DNA of 64,000 nucleotides from Arthrobacter subterraneus (GCF_900099735.1 NZ_FNDT01000011.1:46745-110744); one strand, 5' to 3'; shown: positions 8,986-16,961, counted from the stretch's first letter. The notes: a model not told the origin generated them from the sequence alone. Program-made: numbers and translations.

Positions 8986-9510
8986 TCAGGCGCGTCGAAC
9001 CACGAAGTCCGTCACCTCGGCGTCCCGCCCGTCCAGTTCCGCCCACTCCCCGGCATGGCTGAGGACGGTGAGTCCCGCCGTCGGATAGTGGGTGGCAAGG
9101 TCGACGACGGCGTCCTCATCCGAGTCGACCGACGCGAGCCGCATGGCCAGGTTCTGGATACCTGGGAGGTGTGAAATGACCAGGACGCTCGTTGCGGTTT
9201 CCGGCACCTGGTTGATCACCGTGAGCATCTCGGTGGCACTGGCAGCGTAGAGCTTCGGCTCGAGCCGCGGCGTTGGAGCCTTCTCCCCCAGTTCCTGGCA
9301 CACCCAGATGCAGGTCTGCCGGGCGCGCAGTGCGGTGGAGGTGAGAATGAGGTCCGGGACGGCGCTGTTCTCCACCATCCAGCGGCCGATCAGCGGCGCG
9401 TCACGATGACCGCGGCCGCTGAGCGGCCTCTCATGGTCCGAGACATCACCATGCCAGTCCGACTTCGCATGCCGCAGGAGCATCAGACGCTTCAGATGGT
9501 GGGAGGACAT
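8986..9510 (-). CDS. SixA-like histidine phosphatase family protein
   Basis: A 174-residue single-domain member of the histidine phosphatase (phosphoglycerate mutase-like) superfamily. The catalytic RHG-type motif LLRHAKSDW is at about residues 10-18, with the second conserved His in VISHLPG. Size and motif spacing match SixA, which removes phosphate from protein histidines in E. coli; the actinobacterial substrate is unknown. The start ATG at 9510-9508 is followed by a second Met (LMLLRHAK) that could also serve. It converges with the disulfide reductase and is followed upstream by a response-regulator-type DNA-binding gene on the same strand. Confidence 0.85.
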   Translation of the reverse strand: MSSHHLKRLMLLRHAKSDWHGDVSDHERPLSGRGHRDAPLIGRWMVENSAVPDLILTSTALRARQTCIWVCQELGEKAPTPRLEPKLYAASATEMLTVINQVPETATSVLVISHLPGIQNLAMRLASVDSDEDAVVDLATHYPTAGLTVLSHAGEWAELDGRDAEVTDFVVRRA

Positions 9511-9541
9511 TCCCTCACCCTACTTTGTGCGAAGCGTGCGC

Positions 9542-10384
9542 CTAGATCGAGTACTCCGGAGCAGCCCACACAACAACCTCGGGGTGCTCGTAGAAGCGGT
9601 AGCCCTGCCCGCGAACCGTCCGGACCGTGTTTGCCAGGCGGCCAAGCTTTGAGCGCAGCCGCCGGATGTGCACGTCGATGGTGCGTTCGTTGGGCACCTC
9701 ATCGGCGTTGCGCCACAGTCCGCTCAGGAGTTCCTCGCGCCCGACGGTCCGGGAGGCGTTCTCCACGAGGTAGTTGAGGAGTTCGAATTCCTTGAACGTC
9801 AGGTTCAGGATGTCGCCGTCGAGGTGCACTTCACGGCGGGAAAGATCGATCAGCACCCCGGTGGGGCGCGGAGCCGGCGGCGGAGTGGGCTGCTGCTCGG
9901 TGCGCGGCCGGCGGTTCACCGTCGGGTCACCGAGGGCCTGCCGGACGACGTCGATATCAGTTCCCACCGCATCTGCCGGAGCGAGCGCAACGGCGGCGTG
10001 GCTCTGAGCGCCGGGCACGAGGGTGCGGACATAGGCGCGCACGTCCTGTGCCAGCTTGCTCAGCGTGGTGTCATGCTCGGCGGCGGTGTCCTCATCGAGT
10101 GCGACGTACAGGACAAAGCCGCGTGCAGTGGTGTCGCCCGTGACCGCCTGGGGGCCCGGGATCCCGTTCGGAGTGACCACAGGAACCGGCGCGGTGATGG
10201 GCTGGGCCGGTTCCGCGGGAGACGGCACGGACTGGAGCTGCCCGTAGGCCGGTGAGTATGCGGCTGCGGCCGGCTGGCTGTAGCTCGGAATTCCGGGGCG
10301 CTGCCCGTAGGCCTGTCGCTGGATGCCGGCGCGGTTCTGCGCGTTGCGGAGGGAAATGTGGACGTATCCGGAAGAAACGGTCAT
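9542..10384 (-). CDS. winged-helix (OmpR/PhoB-type) DNA-binding protein with Pro/Gln-rich N-terminus
   Basis: A 280-residue protein. The last 100 residues form an OmpR/PhoB-type winged helix (LTFKEFELLNYLVENASRTV, recognition helix NERTIDVHIRRLRSKLG, wing TVRGQGYRF). The N-terminal 80 residues are low-complexity (Gln, Pro, Ala, Tyr). The middle section (FVLYVALDEDT ... LVPGAQSHAAVALAPAD) is not a receiver domain: the phosphoacceptor Asp pattern is absent. It is therefore a stand-alone regulator, not part of a two-component pair. ATG 10384 has GAGG 10 nt upstream. The 450-nt upstream region with repeated GTAACAAT could be its own target. Confidence 0.85.
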   Translation of the reverse strand: MTVSSGYVHISLRNAQNRAGIQRQAYGQRPGIPSYSQPAAAAYSPAYGQLQSVPSPAEPAQPITAPVPVVTPNGIPGPQAVTGDTTARGFVLYVALDEDTAAEHDTTLSKLAQDVRAYVRTLVPGAQSHAAVALAPADAVGTDIDVVRQALGDPTVNRRPRTEQQPTPPPAPRPTGVLIDLSRREVHLDGDILNLTFKEFELLNYLVENASRTVGREELLSGLWRNADEVPNERTIDVHIRRLRSKLGRLANTVRTVRGQGYRFYEHPEVVVWAAPEYSI

Positions 10385-10834
10385 GTCTAAACAACCTCAA
10401 GGTGAATCGCCGTCATCACGGCTCGAATGCAGGGGTGTGCCCGGTCGAGATGGAGCTTCTGGTGGAGCCCGCCGTTGGGCCAGGAATGCGTAAGAGGGTG
10501 GGGTAAACCGTTACGCGCACATTCGACAGCAGCGGGATCCCTGCGCGGACAGGACGTCCGGGGAATAGGCTGCGGCTGCAGATGCTGCTGAGTTGGTGTT
10601 CACAATCCGAATTATTGCACGTAACAATCCGCTACGCACAAGTAACAATGGTAGGGCGTCCGCATTCTGGACGGCTGGGCACGCAGACAGAATGTCAACC
10701 CGCTGCCGTGTTTCCGGCAGAATGTTGGACGAACTGTCTCGGTGCGTCGAAAAAACGGACGGATTGTCCTGAATGTGAACCGGTTACGCGTGAAGGCGTT
10801 TAGCCGGTTGCCCGGATAGTGGACGGCTGTCCGG
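10385..10834. other. 450-nt non-coding region with GTAACAAT direct repeat and GCGTAA/TTACGC inverted repeat
   Basis: No convincing gene is seen. It is locally less GC-rich. Between about 10618 and 10650 the word GTAACAAT occurs twice, 22 bp apart, in the same direction. About 110 nt closer to the winged-helix gene, GCGTAA and TTACGC face each other 17 nt apart (about 10489-10517). These look like protein-binding sites in the regulator's long leader. The upp 3' end abuts the region without a strong terminator. Confidence 0.45.
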
Positions 10835-11470
10835 TTAGCCGACGACGCCGTACAGACGATCTCCGGCATCGCCCAGACCGGGGACGATGTAGGCGTTCTC
10901 ATTCAACTTTTCGTCGATGGACGCGAGGACGATGGTGACGTTGGCACCCTCGAGTTCCTGCCTCAGTGCCTCCAGGCCCTCGGGCGCCGCCAGCAGGCAG
11001 ATGCAGGTGACGTCGGCCGCGCCCCGGCGGAACAGGAACTTGATTGCCTCGCGGAGCGTGCCGCCGGTGGCGAGCATGGGGTCAAGGACAAACACCTGCC
11101 GGCCGGTGAGGTCGTCCGGCAGCCGCTCGGCGTAGGTAATGGCTTCGAGCGTCTCCTCGTTGCGGGCCATGCCGAGGAAACCCACTTCCGCGGTGGGGAC
11201 CAGGCGGGTCATGCCTTCGAGCATGCCCAGCCCTGCACGGAGGATGGGAACCACGAGCGGCGTCGGCTTCACCAGGCCGGTTCCGACGGCGGTGGTCACC
11301 GGGGTCTCGATGTGGACCGGTTCAACGCGCACGTCCCGGGTTGCCTCATAGGCCAGCAGAGTCACCAGTTCCTCCGTCAGCAACCGGAACACCGGGGACG
11401 GAGTGTTCTTGTCCCTCAGGACTGTGAGTTTGTGGGACACCAGGGGATGGTCGACAACCAGAACGCGCAT
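10835..11470 (-). CDS. upp: uracil phosphoribosyltransferase
   Basis: A 211-residue pyrimidine-salvage enzyme making UMP from uracil and PRPP. The family is clear from the N-terminal [16 protein letters not shown], the basic PILRAGLGM segment, the PRPP-binding loop [12 protein letters not shown], and the C-terminal uracil-binding [12 protein letters not shown]. Length matches UPRTases. It is divergent from tadA with only 22 nt between start codons, so the two promoters must overlap the opposing 5' ends. Confidence 0.97.
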   Translation of the reverse strand: MRVLVVDHPLVSHKLTVLRDKNTPSPVFRLLTEELVTLLAYEATRDVRVEPVHIETPVTTAVGTGLVKPTPLVVPILRAGLGMLEGMTRLVPTAEVGFLGMARNEETLEAITYAERLPDDLTGRQVFVLDPMLATGGTLREAIKFLFRRGAADVTCICLLAAPEGLEALRQELEGANVTIVLASIDEKLNENAYIVPGLGDAGDRLYGVVG

Positions 11471-11492
11471 TGCTCAAAAGTATCATTGGCAC
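11471..11492. promoter_or_regulatory. 22-nt divergent promoter region of upp and tadA
   Basis: The gap contains TATCAT (11481-11486) 6 nt before the tadA ATG. On the other strand GATACT lies 8 nt before the upp ATG, and the two -10-like boxes overlap. Both genes could be leaderless. Positions are seen; promoter function is inferred. Confidence 0.45.
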
Positions 11493-11972
11493 ATGCCAGC
11501 CCAGCCTGCCCCTGCACAGCGCGATCATGCCGCGTGGATGGAGCTGGCGCTGCAGGCTGCCCAGCGGGCAGGTGAGACGGCAGACGTGCCGATCGGCGCC
11601 GTCGTCGTCGGTCCTCACGGCGAGGTGCTCGGCACCGGCTGGAATGAACGTGAGGCCACCGGAGATCCCACCGCGCATGCGGAGGTGCTCGCGCTCCGGC
11701 GGGCTGCGGCGGCATTGGGGTCCTGGCGGCTGGACGGCTGCACCCTGGTGGTGACGCTTGAGCCGTGTTCGATGTGCGCGGGCGCCAGTGTGCTCGCTCG
11801 TATTCCCCGCGTGGTCTTCGGGGCTTGGGATGAGAAGGCGGGGGCCGCCGGTTCCGTGTTCGACGTTCTGCGCGAACGCCGGCTGAACCACTGGACCGAA
11901 GTGTTCCCCGGGGTTCTTGAGGACGAGTGCGCTGCGCTGTTGCGGGATTTCTTCGCGGAGCGCAGGGCCTGA
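11493..11972 (+). CDS. tadA: tRNA-specific adenosine deaminase
   Basis: A 159-residue cytidine-deaminase-fold enzyme converting A34 to inosine in tRNA-Arg(ACG); such a tRNA is encoded at 7337-7412. The zinc/catalytic motifs are HAEVLAL and the PCSMCAGA pair (PCxxC). GWNEREATGDPTAHAE is the typical substrate-side segment. ATG 11493 was chosen because TATCAT sits 6 nt upstream (leaderless), whereas the in-frame upstream extension lies inside the divergent upp gene. Confidence 0.95.
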   Translation: MPAQPAPAQRDHAAWMELALQAAQRAGETADVPIGAVVVGPHGEVLGTGWNEREATGDPTAHAEVLALRRAAAALGSWRLDGCTLVVTLEPCSMCAGASVLARIPRVVFGAWDEKAGAAGSVFDVLRERRLNHWTEVFPGVLEDECAALLRDFFAERRA

Positions 11973-12019
11973 CCCCTGGTTCCGGAGGCAGGATGCCGCA
12001 TGGGGTGCACTTGAGGCAT

Positions 12020-12072
12020 GTGCCCACCGAGTTGCGGGACTCAGTGGGAAGACGCTGTGCGAGCCCACCAGG
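12020..12072 (+). repeat. 53-bp palindromic repeat, copy A (inverted partner at 13020-13072)
   Basis: Begins GTGCCCACCGAGTTG, contains GTGGG at offset 24, and ends with AGCCCACCAGG. Aligned without gaps, it matches the complement of 13020-13072 at most positions, with identical spacing of GTGCCC, GAGTTG, GTGGG, CGCTG and AGCCCAC. It has internal GTGGG/CCCAC symmetry and touches the stop of the AbiEi/DUF559 gene. Confidence 0.7.
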
Positions 12073-12885
12073 TCAGCCGTCTCCTTGGGCTAAATTGGTG
12101 AGACATTCTGCCACGAGTTCGAGGAACTTGTCGGGGCTGTGCACGAGCAACGGGTAAGTGACCCGCAGGACGGAGATTCCCCTGACCGTGTATACGTTCC
12201 AGCGCCGCCGATCCTCCTCGAAGTCGGTCCGGGCACTGTGATATTCCTTTCCGTCAACTTCGATACCGAGAACCCCGTCGACCATGAGGTCAAGCCGCCC
12301 GGCACCCGGAACAAAGACCTGCGACTGGGTGATGTATCCGACGCGGCGCAGGTGATACCGAGAGACAGTCTCGACGATGGACTGCGCATGCGGATCAATC
12401 ATCCTCACAATGCGCCGCAGGGACTTGTCACGCTGCCCGCCCAGGTTCTCAAGGAGGAAGCTTTGGCGGATGAGTCCCTTCACAACTGCCGACTCGACAA
12501 TGCATAGGGCGTCAAGTTCGGGAAGGCAGCGCAGACACTGGATACAGATTTCCAGCATGCCGGGCTTTCCAGCCGCGCGGTGCACCCGGAAATGATCGCC
12601 AAGAGGGCGTCCGTGGTCCGTGCTCACGTGGACGCGTCCAGGCTGGCGCAGCACCCAGAGACCGCGAGCCTCCGCAGCGCTGATGCATGCCAGATGCGCT
12701 CTCGCTGTGCATGCAGCGAGGATGGCGGGGTCGGCGTCGGGAAGGGCGAGGACCCCTCGCACGGGAACGGAGACCGCACCGAAAGCTACGGCCTTGCGCA
12801 GTTTCGATTCGCGTACGCCAGCAGCCAGAAGGTCCTTCCGCCGCGCTGCTCCGCCGAGCGTAGTCAGCGCTTCCTTCACATCCAT
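12073..12885 (-). CDS. AbiEi antitoxin-like winged-helix N-terminus plus DUF559 (VSR-like) endonuclease domain
   Basis: A 270-residue protein. The N-terminus (VKEALTTLGGAARRKDLLAAG) resembles the AbiEi type IV antitoxin helix-turn-helix. The C-terminus has the DUF559 core RLDLMVDGVLGIEVDGKEYH, a PD-(D/E)xK-type pattern with Asp, Glu and Lys placed as in very-short-patch repair nucleases, followed by EEDRRRWN. No AbiEii nucleotidyltransferase toxin gene is adjacent, so this is not a complete AbiE system. The gene is flanked by 53-bp inverted repeats, suggesting it moves as a unit. Function is unknown; DNA cleavage or defence is an inference. Confidence 0.8.
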   Translation of the reverse strand: MDVKEALTTLGGAARRKDLLAAGVRESKLRKAVAFGAVSVPVRGVLALPDADPAILAACTARAHLACISAAEARGLWVLRQPGRVHVSTDHGRPLGDHFRVHRAAGKPGMLEICIQCLRCLPELDALCIVESAVVKGLIRQSFLLENLGGQRDKSLRRIVRMIDPHAQSIVETVSRYHLRRVGYITQSQVFVPGAGRLDLMVDGVLGIEVDGKEYHSARTDFEEDRRRWNVYTVRGISVLRVTYPLLVHSPDKFLELVAECLTNLAQGDG

Positions 12886-13019
12886 GGGGAGAGTGTGTCG
12901 CGACAGGAATGTGGATGGAGCTCGCAGTGGGCTGAATGTGGATAAATGGCGGACGTTTGGACTGCTCTGCAGGAGAAGTGCTGCGCGGCCTCGTCACCGC
13001 TGCCCGCCGGGTCGCTCGA

Positions 13020-13072
13020 CTCTGTGGGCTGACGCAGCGCAGGCCCACCAGGTTGCCCAACTCAGCGGGCAC
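13020..13072 (-). repeat. 53-bp palindromic repeat, copy B (inverted)
   Basis: Read on the - strand it begins GTGCCCGCTGAGTTG and aligns end to end with 12020-12072. It lies 135 nt upstream of the AbiEi/DUF559 start and 70 nt before tRNA-Ser. Together the two copies bracket the gene in opposite orientation. Confidence 0.7.
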
Positions 13073-13142
13073 CCGTGGTCCGTCAGGGTACAGGCTGCCC
13101 GTTTTGGGCGTGCGGTACCTCAGCCGGTAAAGTGGCACCGTT

Positions 13143-13229
13143 GGTGACGTGTCCGAGCGGCCGAAGGTGCAACACTCGAAATGTTGTTTGGTGTAAAAGC
13201 CAACGTGGGTTCAAATCCCACCGTCACCG
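13143..13229 (+). tRNA. tRNA-Ser (anticodon CGA)
   Basis: An 87-nt class II cloverleaf: acceptor GGTGACG/CGTCACC, anticodon arm CAACA-CTCGAAA-TGTTG (anticodon CGA), long variable arm and T-arm GTGGGTTCAAATCCCAC. CCA is not encoded. Confidence 0.96.
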
Positions 13230-13235
13230 CCAGCT

Positions 13236-13284
13236 GAAACCCCTGATTCCTTTCCTACGCGGAGGGAATCAGGGGTTTCGTTTT
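13236..13284 (+). terminator. Rho-independent terminator after tRNA-Ser
   Basis: GAAACCCCTGATTCC ... GGAATCAGGGGTTTC perfect 15-bp stem followed by GTTTT. It also lies just downstream of the converging DJ-1/PfpI gene and may serve both. Confidence 0.85.
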
Positions 13285-13302
13285 GTCCAGAGGGTAACCG
13301 CG

Positions 13303-14070
13303 TCAGCGCTCGGTGTCTGCCGCAGCAGCCTTCCTGGCGTCCTTCTCGGCGCGCAGGGCCTCGGCGTCGTGCTGTTCCTCGGCCTTCTCCTGGTGGATGG
13401 CCTCGGCCAGGAGCTTCTCCATCTCCTTGGCCACGCCTGCGGCTGACGCCGGGTTCTGCCCGGTCACCAGCCGGTCGTCGACCACCACCTTCTCCGCGAA
13501 GACGTCCGCCGAGAGGTGGGTGGCACCCTGTTCCTCAAGCCGGTCCGCCAGGAAGAACGGGATGACTTTGTCCTTCCCTGCGGCGACCTCCTCGTCGTTG
13601 GTGAAGGCAGCCACCTCCCGGCCCTCGACGAGGCGGAACCCGTTGTCCAGTTCCACGTTCAACAGGCCCGCAGGTCCATGACAGACCGCGCCCACCACGC
13701 CGCCTGAGTTGTAGACGCTGGCGACCAGGCGCTGCAACCCTTCGCTGTCCGGGAAATCCCACATGGTGCCGTGGCCGCCTACGAGGTAGACGGCGTCGTA
13801 CTGGTCGGGATCAACCACGTCGACGCGGGCTGTGTTGTAGAGGCCTGCACGCGTGACCTCGTCCTGAGTGAAGGCGACCTGAATGGGGTCATCCGAATCC
13901 ACCTCGTCCCGCGGGGGCTGGCCGCCCTGGATGGACGCGAAGTCGACGAAGTGCCCGGAATCCTTGAAGACCTTCCAGGGATGCGCGGCCTCAGCCACGT
14001 TGTAGCCGGTCTTCTCGCCCGTGTCGCCGAGCTCGGAAACGCTGGTCAGTACCATCAGGATTTTCTTCAT
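13303..14070 (-). CDS. DJ-1/PfpI family protein (Hsp31-like glyoxalase III)
   Basis: A 255-residue class I glutamine amidotransferase-fold protein. The nucleophilic elbow AVCHGPAGLL holds the catalytic Cys. An N-terminal EKTGYNVAEAAHPW supplies the Glu and substrate-pocket residues typical of the Hsp31/Hsp26 glyoxalase III group, which turns methylglyoxal into lactate without glutathione. The last 35 residues are a charged, probably coiled-coil tail (KAEEQHDAEALRAEKDARKA) not needed for the fold. It is monocistronic, convergent with tRNA-Ser. Confidence 0.88.
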   Translation of the reverse strand: MKKILMVLTSVSELGDTGEKTGYNVAEAAHPWKVFKDSGHFVDFASIQGGQPPRDEVDSDDPIQVAFTQDEVTRAGLYNTARVDVVDPDQYDAVYLVGGHGTMWDFPDSEGLQRLVASVYNSGGVVGAVCHGPAGLLNVELDNGFRLVEGREVAAFTNDEEVAAGKDKVIPFFLADRLEEQGATHLSADVFAEKVVVDDRLVTGQNPASAAGVAKEMEKLLAEAIHQEKAEEQHDAEALRAEKDARKAAAADTER

Positions 14071-14142
14071 GAAGTGCTCCTTGTTGTCCGGGCTTCCACC
14101 CTACGCCCAGCGGATTCCGGCGTCTCCCGTAGCGTTGGAGGC

Positions 14143-14610
14143 ATGGCATTACGCGCGCTGGCCGTCGGCCGGAAACATGAGTCCTGGGTGGCCGAGGGCA
14201 TCGCCCGCTACGAGAAGCGGCTCAAGAAGCCCTTTGACCTGTCCTGGCAGCTCATTCCGCACTCGGCCCGCGAGGGCGACGCCGCCCGGGACGAGGAGTC
14301 CGCGCGCCTCCTCGAACGGCTCGGCGGGAAGAACGCCGCCGACTACGTGATCCTGCTCGATGAACGCGGAAAAGCCGTGGACTCCCCCACCCTCGCCGCC
14401 CGGCTCCAACAGCCGCTCGACAGCTCCCGCAACATCACCCTGATCATCGGCGGGGCGTACGGAGTCAACCCCGAAGTCCACCAGCGTGCCGACTTCATCT
14501 GGTCTCTCTCGCCGCTGGTCTTCCCGCACCAGCTGGTCCGGCTCATCCTGGCTGAACAGGTCTACCGGTCCCAGGAAATTGCAGGGCGCCGTCCCTACCA
14601 TCACGAGTAG
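14143..14610 (+). CDS. rlmH: 23S rRNA (pseudouridine1915-N3)-methyltransferase
   Basis: A 155-residue SPOUT methyltransferase that modifies pseudouridine 1915 in helix 69 of 23S rRNA. Recognised by YEKRLKKPF near the N-terminus, LDERGK at the SAM knot, IGGAYGV, and the C-terminal LVRLILAEQVYRSQEIAGRRPYHHE, which is nearly invariant in the family. ATG 14143 is preceded by TAGCGT 7 nt upstream and GGAGG, so either a leaderless or a short-leader start is possible. Confidence 0.97.
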   Translation: MALRALAVGRKHESWVAEGIARYEKRLKKPFDLSWQLIPHSAREGDAARDEESARLLERLGGKNAADYVILLDERGKAVDSPTLAARLQQPLDSSRNITLIIGGAYGVNPEVHQRADFIWSLSPLVFPHQLVRLILAEQVYRSQEIAGRRPYHHE

Positions 14611-14703
14611 GCATTCAACCGAGCCGGAGGGTCACAGGCAGCGAATAGAGTAGGACCACAGGATTCCTCTACGGGCGGTAGAACAGGAGCGGAAGGAGGC
14701 CGG

Positions 14704-15303
14704 GTGACCAGGAACAACGAGCGGATGATGCGCGCAACGGTGACCGCCGGCGTCGTCTTCCTGCTGGCTGCCGGTGCGCACATCGCCGGAGGGGCTGCCC
14801 TTCCGGATCCGCTCATCCTCGGCACGCTCGCCGTAACCACTGTGCTGGCAACCACCGTCCTGTCGCGGAGAAAGCTGTCGCTTCCGTCCGTGCTCGGCGT
14901 CCTCGGCGCCGGCCAGGTCCTCCTCCATGAAGCCTTTTCAACACTGACGACGACGGCGGCATGCGTTTCCTCCTCCCGTGACCACTTCGGTCCGCAGCAG
15001 GTCCACTGCGCTCCGGCGGGTGGCATGGAGCACGCGCACGCCTCCTCGCTGCTGGACAACCCCCTGATGTTTGCGGCGCATGCCGGCGCCGTCGTCGCCA
15101 CCGCCCTGATGCTCTATTACGGGGAGACCGCACTGGAACTGGCGGCGCAGTGGCTTCGGCCGCTGGTGGCCCTGCCGCGGCTGGTTGTGTTCCCGCCGCC
15201 CGCGGACCTTCCGGTCTTTCCCGACGCCCCCGTCCGCAGCTACCTCGAGCCGCTCCTCACTGTCAGGCCGCTGCGCGGTCCACCCCTGGCTACCTCTCTC
15301 TAG
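14704..15303 (+). CDS. membrane protein of a YcnI-linked copper locus (unknown function)
   Basis: A 199-residue protein with three to four predicted membrane segments (about residues 10-30, 40-55, 60-75, 120-140). A large extracytoplasmic loop holds possible metal ligands: CVSSSRDHFGPQQVHC followed by GGMEHAHASS (two Cys, four His, one Met). It starts at GTG 14704 with a strong GGAAGGAGG site. The YcnI-type gene follows 72 nt later on the same strand. A role in copper handling is inferred from the ligand-rich loop and its neighbour; I do not recognise a named family. Confidence 0.75.
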   Translation: MTRNNERMMRATVTAGVVFLLAAGAHIAGGAALPDPLILGTLAVTTVLATTVLSRRKLSLPSVLGVLGAGQVLLHEAFSTLTTTAACVSSSRDHFGPQQVHCAPAGGMEHAHASSLLDNPLMFAAHAGAVVATALMLYYGETALELAAQWLRPLVALPRLVVFPPPADLPVFPDAPVRSYLEPLLTVRPLRGPPLATSL

Positions 15304-15375
15304 TCCCACCGGCGCTTTCCGGCGCCCTCCCCCTTTTAGCCGTCTCCGGGACGGCATTCCTTGAGAGGTAACACC

Positions 15376-16110
15376 ATGAAGACTTCAGTTCGCCGTACCC
15401 TGACCGCCGCCGCCGCAACCACCGCCCTGATGGGGCTCGGGCTCGCGGGTGCCGCTGCGCACGTCACCATCAAGCCCGACACCACCGCCGCGGGCGCCCA
15501 CGCACTGCTCACCGTCGGGTTCTCCCACGACTGCGAGGGCTCGCCCACCAATAAGCTGACCATCTCGCTGCCGGAACCGCTGGTGGACGCCAAACCGGAA
15601 ATCGTTCCGGGCTGGACGGTTGAGAAAGTCACCGAAACACTCGATGAACCGCTGACCCTGGACAACGGAAGCAGCGTCACCGAGCGCGTCGGGCAGATCG
15701 TGTACACAGCCGAGACACCGGTGGAGGATGGCTATCTCCAGCAGTTCGATATCTCGGTCCAGCTTCCGGACAGAGAGGGAGAAACCCTGGCGTTCCCGGT
15801 CCTGCAGGGCTGTGTGGAGGGCGAGACCGACTGGGCCCAGATCCCCGCCGAGGGCGAGGACCCCCACAGTCTCGACGCTCCCGCGCCGACCATCACGCTG
15901 ACCGGGGCGGAGGAGCACGGGCACTCCGAAGACGAGGAGCCGGCCGCCGAAGGGCAGCCGGCCGAGGCCGCTGACCTTGAAAGCGCGTCGGCTGCGAGCG
16001 ATGACTCCTCCGGCGCGGCGACCGCCGGGTACGTGGGGCTGGGTGCCGGCGTGCTTGGCCTCATCGCGGGCGTCGCGGCGCTGCTGCGCACCCGGACAGC
16101 CAGGGGATAG
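15376..16110 (+). CDS. ycnI: YcnI family copper-binding protein (DUF1775)
   Basis: A 244-residue secreted, membrane-anchored protein. A signal peptide (about 28 residues) ends at AAAHVTIKP, leaving His as the mature N-terminus, as in YcnI copper proteins, where that His with a downstream Trp (here GWTVEKV) binds Cu(II). The core DUF1775 domain runs to about residue 165. An acidic, His-containing linker (EEHGHSEDEEP) and one C-terminal membrane helix with a basic tail follow. ATG 15376 has GAGAGG 8 nt upstream. It probably works with the upstream membrane protein in copper supply or resistance. Confidence 0.9.
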   Translation: MKTSVRRTLTAAAATTALMGLGLAGAAAHVTIKPDTTAAGAHALLTVGFSHDCEGSPTNKLTISLPEPLVDAKPEIVPGWTVEKVTETLDEPLTLDNGSSVTERVGQIVYTAETPVEDGYLQQFDISVQLPDREGETLAFPVLQGCVEGETDWAQIPAEGEDPHSLDAPAPTITLTGAEEHGHSEDEEPAAEGQPAEAADLESASAASDDSSGAATAGYVGLGAGVLGLIAGVAALLRTRTARG

Positions 16111-16122
16111 CGCCATAACAAT

Positions 16123-16168
16123 CCCTGCGTCAATCGGCACCGCGCCGCCGGGGCTGATTGACGCAGGG
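16123..16168. terminator. 13-bp perfect inverted repeat between ycnI and the lipoprotein gene
   Basis: CCCTGCGTCAATC ... GATTGACGCAGGG with a 20-nt loop. There is no T run, but the position directly after the ycnI stop suggests a terminator; a regulatory palindrome is the alternative. Confidence 0.55.
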
Positions 16169-16192
16169 TGTCTTCCCCAGCAGGGTGGTTTT

Positions 16193-16885
16193 ATGACCAC
16201 TCGCGCATCCGTGCCCCGCCTGCTTGCTGCCGCCGCAACCCTTGGGGCTCTCGCCCTGTCCGGATGCGGCGCCGGTGATCCGGCCGCAGAAGAGACCAGT
16301 CCGGCACCGTCGGCGAGCGCCGGACAGACCACTGCCGAGGCCGAGCCCACGCCCGAGGACTCGGAATCAGCGTCCGCCGAGCCCAGCGAGAGCAGCGAAC
16401 CCTCTCCGTCCGAGTCCGCCTCGGAATCTCCGGAGGCGAGCCCGACGGCGGCCGCTGCGGACGGCGTGTGCACCTCCGACATGCTGAGCGCCGTCCTCGA
16501 AACAGAGATGGGCGGCGGCGCGGCGGGCAGCGTGTACCGGCAGATCATCTTCACCAACACGGCAGACGAACAGTGCGAGATCACCGGTTACCCGGGCGTC
16601 TCCTATGTGGACGCCGCGGGCAACCAGGTGGGGGCGCCCGCCGACCGGGAGCCGGCGCAGTCCTCCGAAGTGGTCTTGGCGCCGGGCGAGTCAGCGGTTG
16701 CGCCGGTCAAGCAGACCAACGCCCAGAACTACGGCGCGGACTGCCTGCTGACGGACACCGTGGGGCTGCGCGTGTATCCGCCGAATGACACCGCCTCGCT
16801 GATCGTCGACCAGACGGGCACCGCCTGCGCGTCCGAGGACATCGTGCTGATGACGGTGGCTCCCACCAAGCCGCTCTCCCCCTAG
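16193..16885 (+). CDS. DUF4232 domain lipoprotein
   Basis: A 230-residue lipoprotein. The lipobox LALSGC puts the acylated Cys near residue 25. A 65-residue Ser/Pro/Glu-rich linker (SESASAEPSESSEPSPSES) reaches across the wall. The C-terminal 135 residues form a DUF4232-type beta domain (CTSDMLSAVLE, FTNTADEQCEITGYPGVSY, LRVYPPNDTASLIV), common in actinobacterial surface proteins, with paired Cys. Role unknown. Confidence 0.85.
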   Translation: MTTRASVPRLLAAAATLGALALSGCGAGDPAAEETSPAPSASAGQTTAEAEPTPEDSESASAEPSESSEPSPSESASESPEASPTAAAADGVCTSDMLSAVLETEMGGGAAGSVYRQIIFTNTADEQCEITGYPGVSYVDAAGNQVGAPADREPAQSSEVVLAPGESAVAPVKQTNAQNYGADCLLTDTVGLRVYPPNDTASLIVDQTGTACASEDIVLMTVAPTKPLSP

Positions 16886-16961
16886 CACCGCCGCCGACGC
16901 ACCGCGCTGCGCGCTCCTTTCCAGCTGACAGAATGTCGGAGGGGTAGGAGATGATGATGCG

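Noticed and set aside
10582..10803. 73-codon + strand ORF in the gap upstream of upp
   Set aside because: No ribosome site or homology, and the segment carries repeats that look regulatory.
12073..12885. Complete AbiE type IV toxin-antitoxin system
   Set aside because: Only an AbiEi-like helix-turn-helix fused to DUF559 is seen; there is no adjacent AbiEii nucleotidyltransferase.
15385..16584. 399-codon - strand frame opposite ycnI and the lipoprotein
   Set aside because: The + strand genes have a signal peptide, lipobox and family motifs; this frame has none.
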